From assembly GCA_018398805.1 (NCBI GenBank), contig JAGFBZ010001895.1:868001-932000 (forward strand): DNA of 64,000 nucleotides, in the 5' to 3' direction. Origin of the DNA: Hirundichthys speculiger (taxonomy: Eukaryota; Chordata; Actinopteri; Beloniformes; Exocoetidae). Below the pieces are notes generated by a model. The model searched no databases. It worked only from the letters and a program-made list of their open reading frames with translations, and was not told where the DNA came from. A program made the translations under genes and the position numbers. Below, in pieces: positions 1 to 38,180 of this stretch (positions are counted from its first letter, which is position 1; every line of letters begins with the position of its first letter).

Positions 1-358
1 GTGAAAAGCACCAACAAACAAATGGACGGATGTAAAAAAAAAAAAAACACCAACAGATAGCCAGGTGGTTATTCACTTCCTCCATCTTTTGTCTCTATTC
101 ATGGTGTCTTTGGTGTTCACTCTTGACCACAATAATAATGAGTGAGAGTTATTTTGGTTGTGGTTTTACAGTGTTTTGTCTTTATCTTGTTTAACTGCAG
201 CCATCTTACACAGATTATCTCTTGTAATGTGGCTTTGCCTCGCTAGTAAAAGCTTGTGAATTCATATCAGGAACAAACCCTGTGCTTCCTCTCACTCATC
301 TTTTATTGGCCAATTTTTGCACACTGTTCATGTTGCTGTCTAAACCCTTTGTTTGCAG
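1..358 (+). other. myh10: myh10 intron (upstream part, cut by window edge)
   Basis: This stretch ends in a pyrimidine-rich acceptor (TTTGCAG) directly before the P-loop exon at 359. It contains no other exon that I can see. The exons for the myosin N-terminal SH3-like domain and the first part of the motor must lie to the left of the window. Confidence 0.7.
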
Positions 359-26915
<26,557 letters not shown>

Positions 26916-28130
26916 AGGAGCAGGAGCCTTAACCCTCTGACCATCAACATAGTCGCCCCCAGACTCCTCCTGCTTGACTAGGGACCCCTCTTCTCACCTC
27001 TGACCACCTCTGCATTTCTCTGAATTTTACAGTAGCTCCTGTTTGAATCGACTCCTCTCTTCAAACAACCTGCAGCATGATCTAAGCCAGAACAGCCCAC
27101 AACTACCCACCTGACCTCTCAACCTTAGCAGTCACCAGCACCTGGACTCCCATTACACTCAAGCACTTCTCTGCCTCACCCCTCTGTGTCGAGCTTCAGA
27201 GCGTATTAGAAATAAGTAACTCTGCTCATAAAGCAGCGAGCGCATGTGTGTCTGAGTGATAATTATCCTCTGCTGGAGCTGTAGTCGGCTGGTTAAAATG
27301 CTTCCAAATGCTACAACAATAGCGCTGCAATATTTGAAAGGAGCAGATTGGGATGAAAGCAGACAAGCTTCTGATTTCATTTTTCCATCGATCTACAATA
27401 TCCTGTTTGTGTGTCATGCGAATCAGTTTAATTATGTTAGCCGAACAGTAACTGAGTAGTATTTTTCCAGTCTCATGCTTGGGCTGTTTGCTTGCGTATA
27501 AATCTAGAAATGTGACTGTAAGCTGCCTTGTTGCTGCTCTGTTGACCGGCGTTGGTTTCTCAGCGGCTCGACTGTAGGTCAGTGTTGGCTTGTAATTATT
27601 TGGTGTGAGTTCTGAAAGCAGCAATCACTCTCATATTAGTTTGCTTTCTTCTTCTCCTCCTGTGCCTTTTCCACTCACTTTAAACTGAAAACCCATTTAT
27701 ATGCCACATTTATTGTTCATATATTGAACCATGCATAATTTCAAAAAGATATTTTCATTAAAAATATATATATCAACATTTGCCTATTTGATGAGATATT
27801 AGTGGAAAGCTGATGTTCTTTGAAATGTATGTCTTCCTCCAGCTTTTATGTCACCATGAGAAATGATATGTCAACAGTGCGGGATTCTTTGTAGATGGGT
27901 GCTATGACTTTTCTTATTGATAACTTTTGTACTTTTTGAGTTATTAAGATTGAAAAACAATCCAGTAGACGTCAAATGTATTTATATCTCTGCTATTGTA
28001 TACAATACAAACTCCATATTTCAAAATGCTCAGTGTTGCACAGTGATCCTCTGTACCTCTGCTCATCATCATGAATGTACAGTGTAGGAGTCAGTAGGAG
28101 TTAAAGAACATTAAAGTCTATGGAGCCCTG
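26916..28130 (+). other. myh10: myh10 3' untranslated region (probable extent)
   Basis: The sequence after the TAG stop contains no conserved reading frame. An ATTAAA signal at 28110-28115 is the most likely polyadenylation signal; an earlier ATTAAA lies near 27750. The true end is not determined. Confidence 0.4.
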
Positions 28131-29024
28131 TTCTCTGCACATAGGTTCATCACTGATGTCCTTCATTCTGAAGTTTTAAATGAAAAAATTATAGAACAAC
28201 CCTTTTTTTTTAGCATTTTTTTACATTATTTTTGGCATTCTACCAAGCATGCCACAATGATGACACAATTCACTGATCAATTACAGAGGTAGAGCAGCAC
28301 TTTTAACAATATGTCTCAATTTAAAAAAAAAAAAAAAAGCTCAAACTGCTGCTGTCATCGTTCAGCTGATCCATCTGTCCTGGAGAAGCACATCAAGATA
28401 AAACTGATGGGAAAGGGATTCTGGAAATGCATTTGTAGCGCGTTCCTTCAGAAAACCATGGATGAAGCGCTGCGGGGGACATGCACGATGCAAAAAACAA
28501 AAAAGCAAAAACCTTCAATGCAGAAGCTTCATATGTGTGGAATTTGAGCGAGTGAAGGTGTCGCACAGAGCTGGAAGATTCAGGTACATTCAGTAAAAAT
28601 TAAATTAAATAATATTGATGATAATGCTAGATATTGAAATCTAGCACAGTAAAAATACATTTCTGAATAAAACTACTGATTACAACTCTGCAGTCAGTGA
28701 AAAATATGAATATTTAACTTTGTTTTTTATTACATCATGGCATAATATAACATTGAGTGACCTTTTAAAGCTTTTCCATGACAGGTTTAGCTATTTAAAG
28801 TAATCCTCTGTGTGTGTGGGCGTGTGTGTTTAAAAACACGGCAAAACTCACTGCTGGAGGTCTGATTTGAAGGCAAATCCAACCTCAGATGAACAACACC
28901 TTAAACCTTTTTTCACTGTGCCATCATTTATTTTACAAAAAGGAATCCAAAAAAAGAGAAAGGCATGGACAAGAACAAGTATCACCTCAGTGATTTCAAA
29001 GGATTTAAGAGGGTAAGTTTTTTT

Positions 29025-29690
29025 TCACCTCCATAATATCATCAAGATCAGGAGCATCCTCTCCCAAAGAGTGATGCTGAAAAACTAATCCACGCGTTTG
29101 TCACTTTAGACTGGATTATTGTAATGTGTTATTAGCTGGATGTCCAAATAATTCTCTGAATAACTTCCAGCTGATCCAGAATGCAGCAGCGAGCGTGCTG
29201 ACAGGAATCATCAGAGAGATCACGTCTCTCCCGTGTTAGCCTCCCTCCACTGGCTTCCTGTAAAATTTAGAAATTGAATTCAAAATTCTGTTACTCGCAT
29301 ATAAGTCTCTTAACGACCTAGTTCCTTGTTATTTACAAGACCTGATACCTCCTGATCCTCCTCATAAAGCTCTCCGCTACCAGTCTGGGTTCAGGAGGCT
29401 GACACCACCTCCATCTTTAAAACTAAACTGAAAACATTTCTGTTTAGTAAAGCCTGCAGTTAGTCTAAACAATAGTGCGTTAGGGCCAATAGCCATAGCT
29501 GCAGTTACAGGCATGGCTGAAGACAAGACTAGAGCAGGCTGGTCTGAAACATAGCATCATAGTTATGCTGCTATAGGTCTACGCTGCAGGGAGACACCAA
29601 CATGATCTGCTGAGTGGCGTCCACACCCCTGTTTTCTCCCCTCCTTTCCTCTTCTTCCTTCAGCTCTAATCCATAGTTAATTAGGAACAC
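29025..29690 (+). mobile_element. L2-type LINE fragment (end of ORF2 plus 3' region)
   Basis: Broken frames read like the C-terminal end of L2-clade reverse transcriptase proteins: LIQNAAASVLTG, then LPPLHWLP-like text, then FKILLLAYKSLNDLVPCYLQDL and KTKLKTFLFSKA. Several stop codons and shifts make it inactive. Its 3' part (29460-29615) is nearly the same as the second copy at 34640. The normal repeated TTGAA tail is missing here, so the copy is cut at both ends. Confidence 0.75.
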
Positions 29691-30079
29691 CTCATAAATG
29701 TGACTGCGCTTCATTGTTCCTTTAGTTTTTTGTGCTGTCGTTCCCCCACCCCGCCTTTTTTCTTTTTCTTTCTTTATATGTTCACAGGCCAGAGTTTCCA
29801 GAGCTACATACTGACCTGCAGTTCTGACATCCTTTGTCGTGCCAAAAAAAACAAAAAAACAAAACAAAACAATGAAATTTGCAGCACAAATAAGCTTGCT
29901 TTGAACCTTGTGTACAATTTCATTGGCTTGCTCCAGCTGTGTAGCTGCAACTAGATTGGCTGACACGTGTTGAAGCGGGAAAGTTGAGCGTTCCCCAACT
30001 TTTGACAGAAGCAACACTGTCAACACAACGTACAAACACACAGTTCAATTCAGCAAGCGTATGTGTGAGCGTTGCTTAG

Positions 30080-30420
30080 ATTTCTGGAAAAATGTGGTTT
30101 GTTTGGAAGCGTCACCAGGACAAAGTATCTTTTACCTAAAATGAACATGGCAGCACAGCTGAGCTTTCAAATCTACATCTGAAAAAAAGAAAAAAGCGCA
30201 AGACTTCTGGAACAATGTCCAATGAACTGATGAGGCCAAAGCGGAGTTGTTTGGCTTTAATACTCAGTGTCCTGTTTGGCAAACCCCCAAACACAGCGTT
30301 TAAGCAGAAACACCTCACGCCCCCTGTGAACCATGATGGTGGAGGGTTGATGATGTGAGTTTCTTTTACAGCCACAAGACCTGGAGACCCTGCGGTCATT
30401 TAGATTGTTTTCACTTGTGA
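30080..30420 (+). mobile_element. Degenerate Tc1-like transposase fragment
   Basis: Text such as CAAACACAGCGTTTAAGCAG, AACACCTCACGCCCCCTGTG and GATGGTGGAGGGTTGATGAT corresponds to the Tc1 transposase region with the HGGGG and MIW pattern. Frames are broken throughout. It belongs to a different Tc1 subfamily from the copies at 18690 and 35341. Confidence 0.6.
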
Positions 30421-30859
30421 CATGGTTTAGGAGGTTTCGCACCGCAAACAATAGGCATCAGAGTACTGCAACGGCTGCAACCGAGACCACGTCTTCACAC
30501 CAGGCGTTTGGGTGCACATCATAGTGTGGTTGTTGTGTTCACAGTGACCCAAATGAACCGCACTCATGATCAAAGCTCATTTGGGTCGTCCTCAATAGTG
30601 ACCAATTTAAAGTTGTTGCTACTAAAGGTAGATCCACAAGCTGTAGATCAGGGGGGTACTAAGTGTTGCCCACATTGTTTATTTCTGCCTTCATTCTTGT
30701 TTAATAAATAATAGTGATGTGTTGTTTCCCTGATGGTGCATTTGCCCAACACTAAGACCCACTACAATCATTGGATCAGCTGATTTTAATTAAGACTTTC
30801 CCAACAACAACACAACAGAGTTAAAATAACATTTTACACAACTATATGCCCCAAAGAAT

Positions 30860-31117
30860 TCTATATAAAGCTTTGATTGCGCTCTTCAAAACACAGAATG
30901 AAGTGAGTGTTGTGCGCTCCGTCAGAGAGGAGATAAAGTTTCTAATGCGCCGAGTTGTGGAAACAACTTCAGTAATCCCGCATCATGTGACTCATAGTAA
31001 TAATCAGCACATAATGAAGAGGGACTTGTGTCGTGGTGCTGGAGAGACGCAGAGAGAAGCGGAGCTGCTCAGCACGTCAGTCTATAAGTCCAGTCGGACC
31101 TTCACTTCCACTCTTTG
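30860..31117 (+). promoter_or_regulatory. aanat: Probable aanat promoter and 5' leader
   Basis: A strong TATA-like box (TATATAAA, 30863-30870) and a second weaker one (CTATAAGT, 31082) precede a good splice donor (TTTG|GTAAGTT at 31118). An acceptor (CTCCTCACAG) ends at 31514, which would join a non-coding first exon to the exon with the start codon. TAATCC at 30973-30978 and TAATCA near 31000 match the OTX/CRX photoreceptor element that drives aanat in pineal and retina in known fish genes. The assignment is inferred from motifs. Confidence 0.35.
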
Positions 31118-31595
31118 GTAAGTTCCTGACAGCCTCAGTGATGCTTTGGGAAAGTTATGACTAACACAGTGCGTTTGTTTTCACGATTATCTGGTAAATG
31201 TGTGTTGATTCCACTGGTTTGGTCGTTGTGAGATGCTTAATTGTGGATCACTATGATTAAAGCTGTTGCCATGTCACCAAAAGCTGCTACAAATAGGTGC
31301 TTCACTGTAATTATTTTCCAATTGGCAGTTTCTAGTGGCTGAAATCAATCTTCCAGCGATGCACACGATTAATTGCAGGGTTTGAGTGAAGCGTCCGGCG
31401 CTGTTATGAATTTCATTCATTCCACAAACATTCAAATGCAAATCAGCCTGTGAATCACAGCCGGGAGACGTGTGCCATAAAAGCGCACACTAACAGTCCT
31501 TCGCTCCTCACAGGGCCCCGCAGAGGTGATCCTGCTCAGCGGGAGACGAGGACGCAGGACAAGGTTCCTGATTTATCCTGCGGAGACGAGTTTAA

Positions 31596-32707
<1,112 letters not shown>

Positions 32708-32955
32708 CATGGTGATTTGATTTGATTTTTCATTTTTTAAGCTAAAGACACCAACAAAGGTAGTCCTGACTGTAAAGAAAAGCATCCGTGTTCTGTGTAG
32801 AATTTTTCAGGGTTTTTTGTTTGTTTTGTTTTTGTTTTTAGTTTTTTCCAATTTCTGATTTATTGGAACTTTTTCTCAGGTCTCTACTGAACTCCATCAA
32901 CTGATCTTCTGTGAAATCTTTTACTGTGAAATAAACAACATTGTAGTCTACTTTC
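32708..32955 (+). other. aanat: aanat 3' untranslated region
   Basis: A short AT-rich trailer ends in AATAAA at 32930-32935, followed by a GT/T-rich stretch, which is a good polyadenylation site. It would give a 3' UTR of about 240 bases. Confidence 0.65.
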
Positions 32956-34089
32956 CTGGAATGTTAAGTGTTATATGTATTCATGACTGAAAATAGTGTC
33001 GCTGAACTCTGACTCTGGCTCTAATTTGGAGCTGCATGTCTTATTTGGTGGATCTGTGGTTGTACAGTAAGCTGTTTCCTGCTTATCACCTTTTGGAACT
33101 TCCCACACTATGAACTGACGTCAGTGACCAGGCTTTAGCAGCTCAATAACAGCTCCTCCAGCTTTATTAGGAGGTGTTAGCCGTAGTAAACGTTAGGGGA
33201 TTTAGATCCACTCATCAGTTAGGCTGCAGATCCAACGCCCTCACTTAAACCTGTACACACGCTGCAGGTGTTCAGTTGGTCTAGATGGCATTTTCACTTG
33301 TAAAACCAGACTTTGTGATGCAAATGTTTTGTGTTGTTGTCACTAAATTTCAATAAAATGTTTTGTACTGTTTTTCTATGATGATGAAAAGTTGCTTTTT
33401 GATTGTCTTTATGCCAAAGCCATTGAAGTCTTGCACATGCACTCAGTGACATGGTTATTAAGTTAAAGAGCTCCATATGATTTCCTTAACTGCTACATTG
33501 TCACTAGAAATGTCTACAGATTTCCTTTCTGTTGTATGATGGATTTATAGCGTCTCTTCAGCTGTCTGAACTGTACGCTGGAGACACACAGAGCTCTCGA
33601 GTGCAGCTTTAATCCATGACACAGTCATCGACTCAGGTCTAATCCACTAACGTGGCTGTGTGAGCAGCCATCACCCCTCTGAAGGGCAAACTGGGCAGGT
33701 AATGGTCACCTCAAAGCTGCCCAGAAATTAAGTTTGTGTAAGTAAACTCTCAGTCAGTGTTCACCTGCAAGTCATTACTGATCTTCTGACACAGTGACTC
33801 ATGCAGGACGGATGATCGTCGTGTTTTATATGGTTCAACTCTGTCACACAGTACCCAGCATTCAAAGGAAGATCATTACCAGCAGATCAGGGTGTTATTG
33901 TCCTGGGATCAGGTGGTGAGCTGAAACATGAGTTCTTCCTGACAATATCCATAGTCAGAGAATCACATTTCCCATAATTCCATTTCCTTTCAGGCCTCTG
34001 CAGTCCTTCATGTTTTCAATGCTTTATAAAACTCCACCATCAGCCACTTCAGAAAGGATAAATGTAACAAGGAATTCTTACATTTCGTT

Positions 34090-34540
34090 GCCAATTTGTC
34101 CACCTAGAAACATGTAGAGATGACCTGCAGCATCGTTGGTTCGGGCTGATCTAGCTGACTGGGATCGTGGTACTAAGGGGCCCAAAGTGTGCCAAGAAAG
34201 TATCCTCCACACCATTACACCTGAACCGTTGGCACAAGGCAGGATGGATCCGTGCTTTCATGTTGTTTTCACCAAGTTCTAAGCCCACCTGAATGAATCT
34301 GAATGTCATGGCTGAAACCAAAACTCATCAGATCAGACAACGTTTTTTAATCTTGTACGGTCCAGTTTTGGTGAGTCTGTGCGAATCGTCGCCTCAGTTT
34401 TCCTGTTCTCAGCTGACAGGAGTGGCACCCGGTGCCCATCTGCTTCACGGTTCGACGTGTCGTGCATTCAGAGATGGTATTCTGCATATCTTGGTTGTAG
34501 CTAGTGGTTTTTTTTAGTTACTGTTGCCTTTAGCAAAGAG
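34090..34540. repeat. Old interspersed repeat, probably a DNA-transposon remnant
   Basis: Text such as ACCATTACACCTGAACCGTT, CAGGATGGATCCGTGCTTTC and CTGACAGGAGTGGCACCCGG matches a fish repeat that I remember as common, whose full copies end in ACCTAATAAAGTGGCCGGTG. The ends are lost here. A piece carrying that terminus lies at 52865-53000. Confidence 0.5.
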
Positions 34541-34639
34541 TCTGAGGTGTTAATTTGGTCTTCATCCTCCACAGACAGCAATCTGATGGGACCTGATGCC
34601 ATCTGTTATTAGCAGGATGTCTGAAAAATCGCTGAATAT

Positions 34640-35181
34640 AGTTAGTCTCAACAATAGTGTGTTTGGGCCAATAGTCATAGCTACAGTTATAGAAATGGCT
34701 GAAGACAAGACTAGATCAGGCTGGTCTGAAACATACCCTCGTCATAGCTATGCTGCTATAGGTCTACGCTGCAGGGAGACACCAACATGATCTGCTGAGC
34801 GGTGTCCTCTCCCCTCTTCTCTCCCCTCCTTTACCTTTCTTCTTCAGCTGCATCTATAGTTATTTGTATCTGCCTCCTCTTTTCTTCCTTTACCTGGCTG
34901 CTTTTCAGCAGGAAGGTCCCCCTTGTGATCCAGGTCCTGATCAACGTTTCTTCCTCTTAAAGTTGAGTTTTTCCTTGCCACTGTTTGGCTTAAAGGTTCT
35001 TTTTTCTCACACTTAGGAAGCTTTTTTTACTTCCCATTTTTCTTTGATTAGGATTTAATGATAAAAATTTAGTTACCGGTAAAGATATTTGCTCGGCGGT
35101 CATGACTTGGGTCTCTGTAAAGCACCTGAAGACAACTTGGATTGTAATAGACGCTATACAAATAAAATTGAATTGAATTGA
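34640..35181 (+). mobile_element. L2-type LINE, 3' end with simple-repeat tail
   Basis: Non-coding 3' region of an L2-clade LINE. The first 160 bases are nearly the same as 29460-29615. It ends in TGTAATAGACGCTATACAAA, TAAAATTGAATTGAATTGAA, the tail typical of fish L2 elements. It is 5'-truncated, as usual for LINE insertions, and has no coding capacity. Confidence 0.8.
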
Positions 35182-35340
35182 AGGCAACCTCCTTCCACAG
35201 TGACCCCCCTTCACATGACCTAAAGGATCTATTGACGACATACCAAACACTCCAGGACACCCTCGGATGATTTTTGTCCCTTGTTTTTTGTTTTGCTCAT
35301 CTTTGCATGAGCAGTCATAACGTGATGCTTGACTGGTACA

Positions 35341-36500
35341 CAGCTGAAACCAAAGGTTCACATACACTTTATAAAAAGACACATGTTCTCACTGACATTA
35401 AAACGGAATTAACTTTTCCTGTTTTAGGCCAGTTAGATCACCAACATTATTTCTACTTGCTGAATGTCAGAATAATGAGAGATTTTTTTTATTACTTACG
35501 ACAAAGTCAGAAGTTTACATACACTAAGATTACTATGTCTTTAAATCATTTGAGAAAACCCAGGTGATGCTGATGTCATGAATTTAGAAGCTTTTCAATC
35601 TGTTCAAAGAATGATACTAAAGTATAAATCCCCATGGGGATGTCCATCCATCACAGCTCTCAGGATGAAGACAGTTCTGTGTCCCAGAGGTGAATCTGGT
35701 TTGGTGTGAAATGTGTGTATCAACCTCAAAACAAAAACAAAACACCTTGTCCACAGAGAAACCAGTCCTGAACCAGCATGGACTGAGAGACCACTCAGCC
35801 AGGAAGAAGACATTACTTACAGCAAAAACAACATAAAAAATACAGATTACAGTTTGTAAATGCACACAGAGACAAAGATCTTCATTTTTGGAGACATGTC
35901 CTGGTCTGATAAAACTAAAACTGAACTGTTTGGTCATAATGATGATCGTTACATTTGGAGGTAAAAGGAGGAAGATTGTAAGTCTGAGAACTCCATCCAG
36001 CTGTGAAGTACGGAGGTGGCAGCATCATGTTGTGGGGTGTTTAGCTGCAGGAGAGACTGGTGAACTTCACAAAATAGATGGAATCATGAGGAAAGAACAT
36101 TATGAAGAAATATTGAAACAACATCTCAAGACATCAGTTAGGAAGTAAAAGCTTGGGAGCAAAAGGGTCATCCAAAACAGAGACAGTGACCCTGAACACA
36201 CCACCAAAACTTGGAAAATGGACCAAAATTTCAGCAAACTAAGAAACCTAGAACATCTGGCTAGTCAGACAGTTTAAACTCAACGATACCAGATACTAAC
36301 GGAAATTTATGGAAATTTCTCACTTTGAAGAAAGTAATGAAAACTTCTCAAATCTGTCTCTCATTATTCTGACATTTAGCAAATAGAAATAATTTTCGTC
36401 ATGCAAACTGACCTCAACAGGAAAGCTTTACTCTGATTCAGTGTCAGAAAAAAAAGGTTGTGTGTCATTTTATCCAGTGTACGTAAACTCTGGTTTCACA
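35341..36500 (+). mobile_element. Degenerate Sleeping-Beauty-like Tc1/mariner transposon with both ends
   Basis: The left end has the outer direct repeat (CAGCTGAAACCAAAGGTTCA at 35341) and the inner one (AAGTCAGAAGTTTACATACA near 35504). The right end has the matching copies (CTTTGAAGAAAG near 36325 and GTGTACGTAAACTCTGG near 36476). The centre encodes a transposase piece at about 35888-36148 with VTFGGKRRK and ALHKIDGIMRKE-like text. At 1.16 kb it is shorter than a full 1.6 kb element and its frames are broken. Same subfamily as the copy at 18690. Confidence 0.82.
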
Positions 36501-37939
36501 TCTGCATAAGCGTCTTTATGTTTTAAACACTTGCTGATGTGGCTTTGGGACAATTTCAGTTCAGTCTCCCAGAAGACGTCATCCTCATCAATCATGGTGT
36601 AATTGAGCGAGACAAAAGTACAGATGCTCATTGTCACGGTTTGATCCATCAGCACAGCAGTCTACAATTATAACATCAATAATCAAGCAGAACAAAGAGG
36701 AGCAGTCAATTACAGGCCTGCATCACTCAGGCAATCGTCCAGACAGCAAACGTGCCGTCGGTGCTTTCATGTGGTGCTGCTGCACTTTGGACCATACAGC
36801 AAACTCTCCTTCACATCCGCCACAAGACTATTAGAAAAGAAATGACTTAAACTCCAGACTTGGACTCAACTTTGTTGGAAAAAAAAAAGAGAGAAAGCGG
36901 GAGAAGAGAGAAACATGAGGCTGACCGCACACACGGCAGGCGGCGTTTGTCCTCCGTTAAAGTGATATGACCCAACCATCAGGGAACATCCTTCACCCCC
37001 CTCTGGACATGGAGTGGGGGGGCCATATCAGCCTCCAGACAGGCTCATGTGCAGTAATCCCACAAAGTCCTTTCAGCCACCGGGTAATCTGGCAGGCAGA
37101 CATCCCAGCAGAGGCCACCTACTCCTCCCACATCAGGGCCTTTTACCCACAACTCCACTGTGTGGGTCAGCTGAGGATTTTTGATTTTTCATTCAGTAAC
37201 AAAGTGAAACCGTCTTTTTTTTTTTCCCTCCTTTTTTAACAGGATGAGTTGTGACTCTCGTCTGCTGATACTCATGGAAGGGCTCTGTGGTGCCTCACAT
37301 TTGCCCGTGCGGTCTTTTTAGTTTTGTCCCTGTTAACCCGAACACATTACAAGCCTGTGAGTCATATTTAATCTGTATGCTTAATCCACTGTCTCCAAGC
37401 GTTTGGTTTTACTGGTTACAGGCTGTGTATATCAAACACAGCGGATTTCCAGTCACAGGATGAGTCACTGTCACGTTGTTTCAGGAAATGGTCATTTCAC
37501 GGGCTTCTGTCATACTCATATTACTGGCAAGACGAAGGGTTTACGGTCATGCCAGGAGCTCTGTCCTCAGCATGTTTACACTGACAGCTGAAGCGCGCAG
37601 ATGTTGAAGAGCTGGAACGTTGCAGTGATTGTTTGGTTTAAAAAGATGGGATGGATTTGAATTATGAGATTGTCGTCATATTTCACTCCGAGCCACAAAT
37701 ATCAGCTTCCCGGTGGCCCTGGTGGAAAATCGAGGGCTGTGAAAAATTATTTTTCCCCTTTTTGGGCACCGCAAGTTCTGGTTTGAAGTTTCATGACGTG
37801 CAGCAGACCGACACCGCATGATGCTGCAACAGTCACGAACCTCGCCTGGCTTCGAATGAAATTCACCAATTAGATGGAGATGTTCTTAAATGTCTCTAAA
37901 TAAGGCGACACACTTCTGAATAAAGCACTTCTGAAAGGA

Positions 37940-38180
37940 TTTATTTCACAAAGTTAAAAGAACATTTTATTTTATGGAACAAAAAAAACCCTCTTTTTCT
38001 TTTCTTTTTTTTTTTTCTTTACAGGAAACCCAAAACAGTACAGAGGAGAAGCAGATCAAAACAAACATTTCCATTCAAATAGTTTTCTTTGTTGCCTCCA
38101 AAATATATGAGCATAAACATGGCGATTCTTCTCCAGCTGTAGCACCAGTGAGTTGTAACGTCACACGCCTTCATCCGTTT
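37940..38180 (-). other. evpl: evpl 3' untranslated region
   Basis: On the minus strand two AATAAA signals follow the stop codon, at 37971-37966 and 37945-37940. They imply a short trailer of about 230 bases. Confidence 0.6.

Larger units (their letters stand above)
28131..30860. other. Spacer between myh10 and aanat, repeat-rich
   Basis: No host gene is visible. It holds an L2 LINE fragment (29025-29690), a Tc1-like relic (30080-30420) and AT-rich unique sequence. A CACGTG E-box occurs at 29964-29969, about 1.6 kb before the aanat start codon. E-boxes bind CLOCK/BMAL and are known control sites of aanat genes, but this one is distant. Confidence 0.5.
32956..37939. other. Convergent spacer between aanat and evpl, repeat-rich
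   Basis: No host exon was found. The left part is AT-rich unique sequence. 34090-34540 is an old interspersed repeat, 34640-35181 an L2 LINE end, and 35341-36500 a Tc1/mariner relic. 36840-37930 shows nothing that I can name. Confidence 0.55.

Noticed and set aside
29571..30041. A 156-residue minus-strand open frame in the myh10-aanat spacer.
   Set aside because: It spans LINE-derived and low-complexity sequence, lacks domain features and crosses a repeat edge.
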